Below are positions 19,547 through 28,747 of a stretch of 34,052 bases of DNA, in pieces; positions within the stretch are counted from its first letter, which is position 1, and each line of letters starts with the position of its first letter. The DNA comes from Thiobacillus denitrificans. GTDB taxonomy: Bacteria; Pseudomonadota; Gammaproteobacteria; Burkholderiales; Thiobacillaceae. The position numbers and the translations under genes are program-made. A model generated the notes under the pieces. The model was not told where the DNA came from and searched no databases. It was given only the letters and a program-made list of their open reading frames with translations. The DNA lies in NCBI GenBank assembly GCA_020723405.1, contig DYIY01000028.1:1-34052 (forward strand). The letters run 5' to 3'.

Positions 19547-20602
19547 TCACAGGTGGGCATTGGACGGCACCGCGTCCTGGAAGCGGGCCTGGATTGCCAG
19601 GGCGGCATCCAGGCGGGCCAGGAAGGCCTCCACACAGTCCGGATCGAAATGGCTGCCCCGTCCCTCGCGCAACAGGTCCAGGGCCCTGTCCAGCTCCCAA
19701 GCCTTCTTGTAAGGCCGCTCGGTGGTAAGCGCATCGAATACGTCGGCCACTGCCACGATGCGCCCGGCCAGGGGGATGTCGGCTCCCGCCAGACCCCGGG
19801 GATAGCCGGTGCCATCGTATTTCTCGTGGTGGGTCCAGGCGATCAGGGCCGCCAGATCCAGCATGCGCGATTTGCTGTCACGCAGGATTTCGTAGCCCTT
19901 TTCGGCGTGGGTGCGCATCACCGCCAGTTCGGCATCGTCCAGCCGGCCCGGTTTGAGAAGGATGTGGTCGGGAATGGCAATCTTGCCCACGTCGTGCATG
20001 GGGGCTGCGGCCAACAGCATGTCCCGGTCTTCCCTGGGCAAGTCCAGGTGCTCGGCGATGAGCAGGGAATAATGGGCCATGCGCTGGATGTGGGCACCGG
20101 TTTCCGGGTCGCGAAACTCCGCCGCCCGGGACAGGCGGGTGACCATTTCCCGTTCCCGCTCCAGGATCTCGTGGGTGGCTTCGGCCACTTTCTCCGCCAG
20201 CCAGGCAGCCCGGTCGGCCAGGGCCTTCTGGCTGCGCCGCAGGGATAGGATGTTGCGCAGCCGGGCGCGGAACTCGGCGTTGTCGATGGGCTTGGTCAGG
20301 AAATCGTTGGCCCCGGCCTCCAAGGCCGCGTAGCGGGTCTCCTTCTCATGGTCTGCCGTGATCATGAGCATGGGCACATCGACATTGGCCTCCACCGCCC
20401 GGTAACGGCGAATGAATTCCAGACCGTCGGGTGGCGGCATCATGAAATCGACGATGATCAGATCCGGCTCGTTGGCCAGACACCACGCGAGACCCGCAGC
20501 GGAATCCTGGAACAGGTGGGGGGTGAAGTCCCCGGCCCGCTTGACCAGACTCTCCATGAGCTTCAGGTTCACGGCATTGTCGTCAACGATCGCGATCCGC
20601 AT
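19547..20602 (-). CDS. Response regulator with HD-GYP c-di-GMP phosphodiesterase domain
   Basis: The 351-residue protein has a receiver at about 1-120 (acidic pair DD at 7-8, phosphoacceptor Asp52 in LIIVDFMMPPPDG, Lys in FLTKP). After a helical linker comes an HD-GYP domain at about 150-345: EFRDPETGAH, metal-binding His203-Asp204 in MHDVGKIAIPD, HHEKYDGTGYP at 258-268, and DVFDALTTERPYK. Such proteins hydrolyse cyclic di-GMP to pGpG or GMP in response to phosphorylation. It is the first gene of the H-NOX operon and the natural output of the two kinases. A GAGAGGA Shine-Dalgarno precedes the ATG. H-NOX systems controlling an HD-GYP regulator are known from Shewanella and relatives; this gene order with a binding protein is different. 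Confidence 0.93.
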   Translation of the reverse strand: MRIAIVDDNAVNLKLMESLVKRAGDFTPHLFQDSAAGLAWCLANEPDLIIVDFMMPPPDGLEFIRRYRAVEANVDVPMLMITADHEKETRYAALEAGANDFLTKPIDNAEFRARLRNILSLRRSQKALADRAAWLAEKVAEATHEILEREREMVTRLSRAAEFRDPETGAHIQRMAHYSLLIAEHLDLPREDRDMLLAAAPMHDVGKIAIPDHILLKPGRLDDAELAVMRTHAEKGYEILRDSKSRMLDLAALIAWTHHEKYDGTGYPRGLAGADIPLAGRIVAVADVFDALTTERPYKKAWELDRALDLLREGRGSHFDPDCVEAFLARLDAALAIQARFQDAVPSNAHL

Positions 20603-20669
20603 GGATTCCTCTCGGCATCATGGGGCGGATAACGGTGCCCACCGGGGAAAACTTTAACAGCCAGGCGGT

Positions 20670-21833
<1,164 letters not shown>

Positions 21834-21930
21834 GCGTGAGTTGGTTAACGAAACGCTTGAATTCTATCCCACTGGCCTTTTCTGAAATCCATGTTCAGAC
21901 CAAGGCTTTAAGTCTGCGACATTTTGTCTG

Positions 21931-21936
21931 TAGAAT
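21931..21936 (+). promoter_or_regulatory. petA: Candidate -10 element for petABC
   Basis: In the 206-bp gap between the divergent DegS-type gene and petA, TAGAAT matches the sigma-70 -10 hexamer in five of six bases. The upstream hexamer at the right distance is only weakly -35-like (TTAAGT, spacer 17). The rest of the gap shows no hairpin or repeat of note; a second TAGAAT faces the protease gene on the minus strand near 21862. Confidence 0.3.
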
Positions 21937-22039
21937 GCGGGGATTTTGTAGCCGGCAAACTGCGCATATCCGATCGGAATAACCGATTTGATGTGGCAGC
22001 GGCGGGCGCCCCATCCTTCTCTCAGGCAGGAAAGACGTT

Positions 22040-22636
22040 ATGAGCGATACAAGCGTGGACACTTCCAAACGCCGCTTTCTGGTAACCGTGAGTTCCGCCG
22101 TGGGAGGCGTAGCCGCCCTGGGCGTGACGGTGCCCTTCGTGTTGAGCATGAACCCCAGCGCCCGGGCCAAGGCTGCGGGCGCCCCCGTGGAAGTCGATCT
22201 TTCCAAGGTGGAACCGGGCATGCTGATGGCCGTGGAATGGCGTGGCAAGCCGGTGTGGGTGGTGAACCGCACCAAGGAAATGCTGGACATGCTGACCAAG
22301 AACGACGACAAGCTGACCGATCCGGCATCCGACACCACGAGCCAGCAGCCCGAGTACTGCAAGAACGCCACCCGCTCCATCAAGCCGGAATACCTGATCG
22401 TGGTGGGTATCTGCACCCACCTGGGCTGCTCCCCCACCTTCCGCAAGGAGATCGGCCCCGCCGACTTGGGCGCCGACTGGCCCGGCGGCTGGTTCTGCCC
22501 CTGCCACGGTTCCCGTTTCGACCTGGCTGCACGGGTGTTCAACGGCTCTCCCGCTCCCACCAACCTGGAAATTCCGCCCCACAAGTACCTGTCCGAGACC
22601 AAGGTACTGATCGGCGAAGACCAGGGCGCGGCCTGA
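22040..22636 (+). CDS. petA: Ubiquinol-cytochrome c reductase Rieske iron-sulfur subunit
   Basis: The 198-residue protein has an N-terminal twin-arginine-type signal anchor (SKRRFLVTV followed by a hydrophobic stretch to about residue 35). The two cluster-binding boxes are CTHLGC (Cys125, His127, Cys130) and CPCHGS (Cys153, Cys155, His156), which together hold the 2Fe-2S centre. It is part of the cytochrome bc1 complex that oxidises ubiquinol and passes electrons to cytochrome c. It is first in petABC, with AGGAAAG upstream of the ATG. The bc1 complex would connect the quinone pool to cytochrome c, the pool that also accepts electrons from Sox proteins. Confidence 0.97.
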   Translation: MSDTSVDTSKRRFLVTVSSAVGGVAALGVTVPFVLSMNPSARAKAAGAPVEVDLSKVEPGMLMAVEWRGKPVWVVNRTKEMLDMLTKNDDKLTDPASDTTSQQPEYCKNATRSIKPEYLIVVGICTHLGCSPTFRKEIGPADLGADWPGGWFCPCHGSRFDLAARVFNGSPAPTNLEIPPHKYLSETKVLIGEDQGAA

Positions 22637-22658
22637 TTTCGAAGAGGGGACAACAAGC

Positions 22659-23885
22659 ATGGAAAAACTGCTGAACTGGGTTGATGAGCGCTTCCCGCTC
22701 ACGGCCTCCTACAAGGCGCACCTGTCCGAGTACTTCGCGCCCAGAAACTTCAACTTCTGGTACTTCTTTGGCTCCCTGGCCTTGCTGGTGCTGGTGATCC
22801 AGATCGTCTCCGGCATCTTCCTCACCATGCACTACAAACCGGATGCGGCCCTGGCCTTCGCCTCCGTCGAGTACATCATGCGCGACGTGGACTACGGCTG
22901 GCTGATCCGCTACATCCACTCCACCGGCGCCTCCATGTTCTTCGTGGTGGTCTACCTGCACATGTTCCGCGGCCTCATCTACGGCTCCTACCGGCAGCCC
23001 CGGGAACTGATCTGGCTGTTCGGCGTGATCATCTACCTGGTGCTGATGGGCGAAGCCTTCATGGGCTACCTGCTGCCCTGGGGCCAGATGTCCTACTGGG
23101 GTGCCCAGGTGATCGTCAACCTGTTCGCCACCGTCCCCTTCATCGGCGGCGACCTGTCCGAGTGGATCCGCGGCGACTACGTCATCGGCGACGCCACCCT
23201 GAACCGCTTCTTCGCCTTCCACGTCATCGCCCTGCCCCTGGTTCTCCTGGGCCTGGTGGCGGCCCACCTGGTGGCCCTCCATGAAGTGGGTTCCAACAAC
23301 CCGGACGGCGTGGAGATCAAGAAGCTCAAGGGCGAAGACGGCCACCCCCTGGACGGCATCCCCTTCCACCCCTACTACACCGTCAAGGACATCCTGGGCG
23401 TGGTGGTCTTCCTTATGGTGTTCTCCGCCATCGTCTTCTTTGCACCGGAGATGGGCGGCTATTTCCTTGAAGCCAACAACTTCATTCCCGCCGACCCCCT
23501 GAAGACCCCCGAACACATCGCCCCGGTGTGGTACTTCACCCCCTACTACGCCATCCTGCGCGCCGTCCCCCCCATCCTGGGCTCCCAGTTCCCCGGCGTG
23601 GCCGCCATGGGCGTGGCCGTGCTGATCTTCTTCGCCCTGCCCTGGCTGGACAAATCCCCGGTCAAATCCATCCGCTACCGGGGCCCCAAGTTCAAGATCG
23701 CCCTGGCGCTGTTCGTCATCGCCTTCATCGGCCTGGGCATTCTGGGCGTGCTCCCGGTGACCATCCTGTACACCTGGATCGCCCGGGTCCTGTCGGTGGT
23801 GTATTTCGCCTTCTTCTTCCTGATGCCCTGGTATACCAGTAACGATTCCGTCAAGCCGGTTCCGGAAAGGGTGACTGACAAATGA
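22659..23885 (+). CDS. petB: Ubiquinol-cytochrome c reductase cytochrome b
   Basis: The 408-residue protein has about eight membrane helices. Characteristic stretches include GIFLTMHYKPDAALAF, the first heme-ligand helix (IRYIHSTGASMFFVVVYLHMFRG), GYLLPWGQMSYWGAQVI and a second His pair (FAFHVIALPL, AAHLVALHEVG). The quinol-site motif PEH is present in KTPEHIAPVWYF. It carries both b hemes and the quinol-oxidising and quinone-reducing sites. The length is usual for a full-length bacterial cytochrome b. Its stop overlaps the petC ATG (ATGA). Confidence 0.97.
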   Translation: MEKLLNWVDERFPLTASYKAHLSEYFAPRNFNFWYFFGSLALLVLVIQIVSGIFLTMHYKPDAALAFASVEYIMRDVDYGWLIRYIHSTGASMFFVVVYLHMFRGLIYGSYRQPRELIWLFGVIIYLVLMGEAFMGYLLPWGQMSYWGAQVIVNLFATVPFIGGDLSEWIRGDYVIGDATLNRFFAFHVIALPLVLLGLVAAHLVALHEVGSNNPDGVEIKKLKGEDGHPLDGIPFHPYYTVKDILGVVVFLMVFSAIVFFAPEMGGYFLEANNFIPADPLKTPEHIAPVWYFTPYYAILRAVPPILGSQFPGVAAMGVAVLIFFALPWLDKSPVKSIRYRGPKFKIALALFVIAFIGLGILGVLPVTILYTWIARVLSVVYFAFFFLMPWYTSNDSVKPVPERVTDK

Positions 23886-24610
23886 AAAAGCTGCTTCTCC
23901 TGCTCCTAGCCCTGCCCACCGTCACCCTGGCCTCCACCGCCGTCCACCTGGACAAGGCACCGGTCAATCCGGATGACCAGGAATCCCTGCAACGGGGCGC
24001 CCGGGTGTTCGTCAACTACTGCCTGAACTGCCACGGCGCCGGCTACATGCGCTACAACCGCATGCAGGATTTCGGCCTCTCCGAGCAGCAGATCAAGGAC
24101 AACCTCCTGTTCGCCGCCGAAAAGCCCGGTGAACTCATGAAGGTCGCCATGCAGACCAGGGATGCAAAAAACTGGTTTGGCGCCCCCCCGCCCGATCTGT
24201 CCGTCATCACCCGCTCCCGGGGGGCCGACTGGGTCTATACCTACCTGCGCAGCTTCTACCGGGACGACACCCGCCCCACCGGCTGGAACAACACCGTCTT
24301 CGACAAGGTGGGCATGCCCCACGTCCTGCACGAATTGCAAGGCCACCTGGCCCCCGTCTTCCGGATGGAAAAAACCGCCGAAGGGCATGATCACCAGGTG
24401 CTGGAAAAGCTGGAACTGGTGAAGCCCGGCAAGATCACCCAGGCTGAATTCGATGCCTTGGTGGGCGATCTGGTAAACTACTTGGCTTGGATGGGCGAGC
24501 CCGCCAAGACCCAGCGCATGGGCATCGGCCTGGCCGTGCTCCTGTTTCTGGGAATTTTCTACATCGTCGCCTTCTACCTGAAGAAGGAATTCTGGAAGGA
24601 CGTGCACTGA
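23882..24610 (+). CDS. petC: Ubiquinol-cytochrome c reductase cytochrome c1
   Basis: The 242-residue protein has a signal peptide (about 1-19), one heme c site CLNCH (Cys47, Cys50, His51) within VNYCLNCHGAGYMRYNRM, and a C-terminal membrane anchor (about 213-233) that ends in a charged tail. The stretches APPPDLSVITRSRGADWVYTYLRSFYRD and GMPHVLHELQG are typical of beta- and gammaproteobacterial c1. It completes the bc1 complex and passes electrons to soluble cytochrome c. It is translationally coupled to petB. Confidence 0.97.
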   Translation: MKKLLLLLLALPTVTLASTAVHLDKAPVNPDDQESLQRGARVFVNYCLNCHGAGYMRYNRMQDFGLSEQQIKDNLLFAAEKPGELMKVAMQTRDAKNWFGAPPPDLSVITRSRGADWVYTYLRSFYRDDTRPTGWNNTVFDKVGMPHVLHELQGHLAPVFRMEKTAEGHDHQVLEKLELVKPGKITQAEFDALVGDLVNYLAWMGEPAKTQRMGIGLAVLLFLGIFYIVAFYLKKEFWKDVH

Positions 24611-24631
24611 AGCACGAGGGTCAAACGTTAA

Positions 24632-25231
24632 ATGATGATTTTGTATTCGGGGACTTCCTGCCCCTTTAGCCAGCGCTGCCGCATCGTCCTGCATGAAAAA
24701 GGCATGGACTTCGAGATCAAGGACGTGGACCTCCAGGAAAAGTCCGACGAAATCGCCGCCATGAACCCCTACAACCGGGTGCCCATCCTGGTTGAGCGGG
24801 ACCTGACCCTGTATGAATCCAACATCATCAACGAGTACATCGACGAACGGTTCCCCCATCCCCAGTTGATGCCCGCCGACCCGGTCATGCGTGCCCGGGC
24901 CCGGCTGTTCCTGCACAACTTCGAGATCGACCTGTTCTCCCATTTGGGAGACATCGTCCACGGCAACGCGAAAGCTGCCGAGAAAGCCCGGGGCAGCGTG
25001 CGTGACAACCTGACCCAGATCGCCCCCATCTTCGCCAAGCAGAAATACATGTTGGGCGACGACTACTCCATGTTGGACGTGGCCATCGCCCCTCTGCTCT
25101 GGCGGCTCGATCACTTTGGCATCCAGTTGCCCAAGCAGGCTACGCCCCTGTTGAAGTACGCGGAACGCCTGTTCTCCCGCCCGGCTTTCATCGAGGCCCT
25201 GACCCCGATCGAAAAAGCCATGCGCAAGTGA
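24632..25231 (+). CDS. sspA: Stringent starvation protein A homolog (GST-fold)
   Basis: The 199-residue GST-like protein has MILYSGTSCPFSQRCRIVLHEKGM at the thioredoxin-fold N-terminus, ESNIINEYIDERFPHPQLMPADP and a helical C-terminal half. In E. coli SspA binds RNA polymerase and supports stationary-phase and acid-stress transcription. The petABC-sspA-sspB order is common in betaproteobacteria, which supports the call. Two adjacent ATG codons (24632 and 24635) could each serve as the start. The stop overlaps the GTG start of sspB. Confidence 0.93.
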   Translation: MMILYSGTSCPFSQRCRIVLHEKGMDFEIKDVDLQEKSDEIAAMNPYNRVPILVERDLTLYESNIINEYIDERFPHPQLMPADPVMRARARLFLHNFEIDLFSHLGDIVHGNAKAAEKARGSVRDNLTQIAPIFAKQKYMLGDDYSMLDVAIAPLLWRLDHFGIQLPKQATPLLKYAERLFSRPAFIEALTPIEKAMRK

Positions 25232-25674
25232 GTCCAACGGTGCGCGGGCCCACCCAGCAACCGTATTTCCTGCGCGCCCTCTACGAGTGGTGCGTGGACA
25301 GCAGCCTGACTCCCTACATCACCGTCCGTGTGGATAACCACACCCGGGTGCCCCAGGGTTACGTCAAAAACGGGCAGATCGTGCTCAACGTTGGCCCCAG
25401 TGCGGTACGCAGCCTGCACATGGACAACGAATGGGTCACTTTCTCCGCCCGCTTTGGCGGCCAGTCCCAGGACATCGTCATCCCCGTCGGCAACGTACTG
25501 GCCATCTACGCCAAGGAGACCGGGGAAGGCATGAGCTTCGAGGGCCTGCTTCCCATGCAGGAAGAAGAACTGGATGAGGCAAGCGGGGACCAGGACGCTC
25601 CCGAGCCTGCCGAAAACCGTACCGACCCTCCCCAGCCCCCCCGGGGCAAGCCCCAACTCCGGGTCGTCAAGTAA
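25228..25674 (+). CDS. sspB: ClpXP protease specificity-enhancing factor SspB
   Basis: The 148-residue protein carries the SspB fold signatures: QPYFLRALYEWCVDSSLTPYI, VPQGYVKNGQIVLNVGPSAV and ARFGGQSQDIVIPVGNVLAIYA. It has an acidic, Pro-rich flexible tail ending in the basic RGKPQLRVVK, the type of C-terminal ClpX-binding tail found in SspB. SspB tethers ssrA-tagged proteins to ClpXP. The GTG start at 25228 overlaps the sspA stop; a GTG at 25240 is an alternative. A tRNA gene starts 7 bases after its stop codon. Confidence 0.94.
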   Translation: MSPTVRGPTQQPYFLRALYEWCVDSSLTPYITVRVDNHTRVPQGYVKNGQIVLNVGPSAVRSLHMDNEWVTFSARFGGQSQDIVIPVGNVLAIYAKETGEGMSFEGLLPMQEEELDEASGDQDAPEPAENRTDPPQPPRGKPQLRVVK

Positions 25675-25681
25675 CCTCCCT

Positions 25682-25757
<76 letters not shown>

Positions 25758-25793
25758 ACATAAACAACAAGTTGCAATAACGGCAAAGGGGCA

Positions 25794-25961
25794 TCAAACC
25801 AACCCGGCAAATTGTGCAGGCGTCATGTAAGCGCATGGAGGAAAACATGAATCCGCATGCCTTCCTTGACTGCCTGGAAACATTGCTCTGGCGTCCGGAT
25901 ACGCTGCCATGTCTTGCTGCGATTTCAGGTGTTCGGCGCCGTCCCATTGGTACAGCTTCAT
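25794..25961 (-). pseudogene. Possible decayed addiction-module antidote fragment
   Basis: A 55-codon frame starts at ATG 25961, 12 bases after the stop of the HTH antitoxin gene. Its first residues, MKLYQWDGAEHLKSQQDMA, resemble the N-terminus of addiction-module antidote proteins (pattern wD.AehLk..eDma.Yl.A). The rest (AYPDARAMFPGSQG onward) does not continue the family and ends in a Cys/Pro-rich run, as expected after a frameshift. I infer a broken second antitoxin. A short plus-strand frame from ATG 25850, with a good GGAGG site, overlaps it and is not recognised. Confidence 0.35.
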
Positions 25962-25973
25962 TTCCGTCTCAGC

Positions 25974-26288
25974 TCATATCGTGGCCAGCCGTTTCACGGT
26001 GTCCCGATTGCGTTCCACCAGGCGAATCAGCAACCCGGCTTGGGCATCAGGCTTGGCGCGGCCCTGCTCCCAATTCTCCAGGGTACGCGGATCGGTGCAC
26101 AGGTAATGGGCCAGCACAGGGCGGGACAGGTGCAAGCGTTCCCGCAGGGCAGCAATTTCCTCTGCCGTGACTTCTGGCACAGGTCTGGTCCCCACTTCCT
26201 GGGTGCGCTGGGTCCGCTTCCCTTCCCGCTCGTTGGCCAGGGCATCGAAACCCTCGACAAGCTCGGCAAACAGGTTCCGATATTTCAT
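25974..26288 (-). CDS. XRE-family HTH antitoxin (HigA/NadS-like)
   Basis: The 104-residue protein has a helix-turn-helix at about 55-95: EEIAALRERLHLSRPVLAHYL followed by the recognition segment DPRTLENWEQGRAKPDAQA. The layout, with an N-terminal dimer region and a C-terminal XRE domain, is typical of antitoxins paired with RelE/HigB-type toxins encoded just upstream. The ATG overlaps the toxin stop by 4 bases. The frame is intact even though the toxin gene is broken, so it may persist as a regulator or as an orphan antitoxin. Confidence 0.82.
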   Translation of the reverse strand: MKYRNLFAELVEGFDALANEREGKRTQRTQEVGTRPVPEVTAEEIAALRERLHLSRPVLAHYLCTDPRTLENWEQGRAKPDAQAGLLIRLVERNRDTVKRLATI

Positions 26289-26627
26289 CGTCTCAGGACC
26301 AGTTCACGTTTCAGCATGTCCCTGGGCAAGCCCTTTTCCTTGGCGCTCAGGTCGTCCATTTCAGCCTTGTCGTACAGGGTGAATAGACAGAACCGCCGGC
26401 CCGCTTCCCACGAGAAATCAATCAGCCGGAGTCCACCCCGCTTGCCCTTGCCTGGCCTCGGGTCCGGGCGTTGAAGCTTACGCAGGCCCCCGGTGCCCTC
26501 GATAACCTCCCCTTTCTCCGCTTGTGCCATCAGTTCGGATACAGGGCGCGGTAGCTTTCATCCAGATAACGGTGCGGTAGCGGGAGAAGGCAGGCAGTTT
26601 CACGAACAAAGCTCCCATGGCATGCAT
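26285..26627 (-). pseudogene. RelE/ParE-family toxin disrupted by two frameshifts
   Basis: The intact C-terminal part (frame from ATG 26530, 81 residues) carries the family core GEVIEGTGGLRKLQRPD, GKGKRGGLRLIDF and LFTLYDKAEMDDLSAKE. The N-terminal part expected for this family is present upstream but in other frames: LFVKLPAFSRYRT in one frame (from ATG 26627), YLDESYRAL in the second, then ELMAQAEKG in the frame of the C-terminal part. Each switch fits loss of one base, near 26562 and near 26537. Joined, they give a normal-length toxin of about 110 residues. The toxin is therefore probably inactive. The antitoxin gene follows with an ATGA overlap. Confidence 0.7.
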
Positions 26628-26663
26628 ATACGCAAGTTGCGTTGATTTAGGCCGCCTGAGTGT

Positions 26664-27893
26664 TCACCCAGTGCAAGCCCTGGGTGCCCCCCCTTCCTTC
26701 TGCCCATGTCGGCGAAACGATCGCCAGAGCAACAAATCGTAGGCAATCTTCAGCAACCCGCAGGCTACCAGGGGTGCTGCCAGCCAGCCAGCCGCGAACA
26801 ATGCCCCTCCCAGAGAGGGACTGACAGCCGCCGCCAGACTGCGCGGCACAGCGGTGTAACTGGCTGCTGCCGTCCTTTCCGCCGGGGTCACCACCGCCAT
26901 GACGAAGGCCGACCGGGTCGGCACATCCATCTGGGACAGGGCCGCCCGAGCCAGCAGAAGCCCGATGGCCCAGCCAAGGCTGTCGGCCAGCGCGGCCAGG
27001 ATGAGGAACAGGCTGGCGGGGATGTGGGTGAACACCATGGTGTTGATGAGCCCGATACGCCTGGCGACCAGGGGAGCGGCCAACTGGGAGAAGGCGGACA
27101 GCAACCCCGCCCAGAAGAAAAAGCTGCCGGCCGCGGCCAGTGACAGGCCAAACCGTTCAAACAGCCACAGGGCCAGCAGGGCATTGAGCACCAGGCCCCC
27201 GGCAAAGGCATCCAGGGAAAAGAGGGCCGCCAGGCGCAACACCACCCCCCGGGAGGCGGCCAGGGGTGCGGAGGGGGTCGTTGCAGTCCGGACGGCAGGC
27301 TCGGGCAGACGCAGGTAGAACAGCCAGACCCCCAGTCCTGCCAGGGCATAGAGCAGGAACATGGCACGCAGGGATGCCAGCCGGTCCCAGCCCAGACCGG
27401 CCAATATCTCCGGCAGGCCCGCCACCAGGGCGCCCAGGGCGGCGAACAGGCTGCCCACCAGGGTGTAGCGGGCAAATAGATGGGTGCGGGCTTCGCCCTG
27501 GGCCGCTTCGGCAAGCCGGGCATGCTCCAGGGGCAGGAACACGCTCACGTCGCCGGAACTGGGGTTGAGGGTGCCGATGAAGGCCACCAACAACAGGGGC
27601 CAGAATCCGGACAGCCCGGCGAACAGCAGGCCGGTGGCGACCATGAGCAGGGCCCCGCCCAGCAGCAGGGGACGATGGTGAAAGCGATGGCCCTGGGCAC
27701 CCAGCAGCAGGGTCAGACCGGCCGAACCCAACAGGGTGACGGCGCTGAGCACTCCCACCTCCCAGGCTCCCAGCCCGAGCGCCAGCAGATAGGCCGGCAG
27801 CAGGATGCAGATGAACCCGTCCACGAAGGCCCGCAACGCCCTGGCCATGAGCAGAAGGCGGGCCTCGGGGGCCGCACCGGCCGGCAGGATCAT
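26664..27893 (-). CDS. MFS transporter of the chromate-resistance operon
   Basis: The 409-residue protein has about 12 hydrophobic segments with the two-half layout of the major facilitator superfamily. Segments include LLLMARALRAFVDGFICILLPAYLLALG at the N-terminus, and a second half starting about residue 215 (LAALFSLDAFAGGLVLNALLALWLFERFG). Its ATG overlaps the stop of the short ChrB-domain gene (ATGA), so it belongs to the chr operon and is probably its last gene. The substrate is unknown; efflux of a toxic anion or metal is suggested only by context. A GC-rich inverted repeat (CACCCAG/CTGGGTG) sits at the stop codon, without a U-run. Confidence 0.8.
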   Translation of the reverse strand: MILPAGAAPEARLLLMARALRAFVDGFICILLPAYLLALGLGAWEVGVLSAVTLLGSAGLTLLLGAQGHRFHHRPLLLGGALLMVATGLLFAGLSGFWPLLLVAFIGTLNPSSGDVSVFLPLEHARLAEAAQGEARTHLFARYTLVGSLFAALGALVAGLPEILAGLGWDRLASLRAMFLLYALAGLGVWLFYLRLPEPAVRTATTPSAPLAASRGVVLRLAALFSLDAFAGGLVLNALLALWLFERFGLSLAAAGSFFFWAGLLSAFSQLAAPLVARRIGLINTMVFTHIPASLFLILAALADSLGWAIGLLLARAALSQMDVPTRSAFVMAVVTPAERTAAASYTAVPRSLAAAVSPSLGGALFAAGWLAAPLVACGLLKIAYDLLLWRSFRRHGQKEGGAPRACTG

Positions 27894-28345
27894 TGCCCGC
27901 CCAGCAGGCGCCCCAACTTCTTCAGCGGCGTATCAGCGCACCAGGCGTAGAGGGCGTCATAGATCACCATGCCGTGCCTGAGCATCTCATGGTCATCCTC
28001 GAAGTTGAGGGACAAACCCCGGGAGATGGCCAGCAGACCCGCCGCTTCCCGGGCCAGGTGGGGGGCGTCGCAGTCGGCACCGCGCACGATGAGGGCCAGC
28101 TTGTGCAAGGCTGGATCGGTCAGCCCGTGGCGGTCGATGAAGGCGTCGAAACTGCACCGGTCGCCATGGTGACCGTAATCCACCCCGGGGATGTCATAGG
28201 GCGTGGCGCCGGTCTCCCCAGCCACCCGCAACACCTCACGACCGGGCACGTACAAAAATTCCGGCGCCGGGTCGATGAAACGGGCGATGAGCCAGGGGCA
28301 GGCGATGCGGTCGATCTTGGGACGTTCCCGGGTGACCCATTTCAT
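27890..28345 (-). CDS. Short ChrB-domain protein (chromate resistance)
   Basis: The 151-residue protein consists almost only of the ChrB C-terminal domain: RPKIDRIACPWLIARFIDPAPEFLYVP, a His/Asp-rich middle (DYGHHGDRCSFDAFIDRHGL) and a helical end. The same motif, in the form RRPWVDRLASAWLIHRFIDPAG, is in the full ChrB encoded earlier in this operon, so the operon holds two versions. I chose ATG 28345 because the domain starts there; the frame upstream runs through the rhodanese gene. The biochemical role is not established; it may help sense or reduce chromate. Confidence 0.85.
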   Translation of the reverse strand: MKWVTRERPKIDRIACPWLIARFIDPAPEFLYVPGREVLRVAGETGATPYDIPGVDYGHHGDRCSFDAFIDRHGLTDPALHKLALIVRGADCDAPHLAREAAGLLAISRGLSLNFEDDHEMLRHGMVIYDALYAWCADTPLKKLGRLLGGQ

Positions 28346-28367
28346 AACCGGCTCCGGATCGTTGCGT

Positions 28368-28676
28368 TCACTTGGCCACCACCGCACCGCCGGCCACCTT
28401 CCAGCCCTCGATGCCGCCTTCGATGAAGCGGGCATTGAGGCCCTTGGCCTGGAGCGCATCCACCACGCTGTTGGACACCCCGCCGCCGCGCACGCAGTAG
28501 AGGACGATCTCCCGGTCCCGGGGCAGGTTGTCAGCCCACTCGGACAGGAGGGCCGGGTCCTTCCATTCGGCGCCGGCCAATTGTTCGGGGGAAGCATTGC
28601 GGTCGTCGGCACGCCGCACGTCCAGCACATATTTGTCGCGTAGGTTGAGGTTCTCGGGTTTGACGGTGCGTTCCAT
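28368..28676 (-). CDS. Single-domain rhodanese-like sulfurtransferase
   Basis: The 102-residue protein forms one rhodanese domain: YVLDVRRADDR, the active-site loop YCVRGGGVSNSVVDAL with Cys at the catalytic position, and a C-terminal FIEGGIEGWKVAGG. These proteins carry sulfur as a Cys persulfide. The ATG at 28676 has AGGAG 8 bases upstream. It lies between chrA and the second ChrB-domain gene and so probably belongs to the chromate operon, a link between sulfur handling and chromate stress that makes sense because chromate mimics sulfate (inference). Confidence 0.9.
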   Translation of the reverse strand: MERTVKPENLNLRDKYVLDVRRADDRNASPEQLAGAEWKDPALLSEWADNLPRDREIVLYCVRGGGVSNSVVDALQAKGLNARFIEGGIEGWKVAGGAVVAK

Positions 28677-28697
28677 GCTCTGACTCCTGCTTGCTTG

Positions 28698-28720
28698 CAG
28701 GCCACGCCAACCGTGGCCTG
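28698..28720 (-). other. Intercistronic hairpin between chrA and the rhodanese gene
   Basis: A perfect 9-bp inverted repeat, CAGGCCACG and CGTGGCCTG around a 5-base loop, fills the short gap after chrA. A further 7-bp palindrome GCGTGAC-CGG-GTCACGC (28737-28753) spans the chrA stop. Neither is followed by a U-run, so RNA processing or stabilisation is more likely than full termination. Confidence 0.55.
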
Positions 28721-28747
28721 GAATGGTCAATTCAGCGCGTGACCGGG

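Noticed and set aside
25850-26170. Plus-strand frame after a good GGAGGAAAAC site
   Set aside because: No family resemblance was found, it runs antisense through the HTH antitoxin gene, and the antisense strand explains the region better; kept only as a note.
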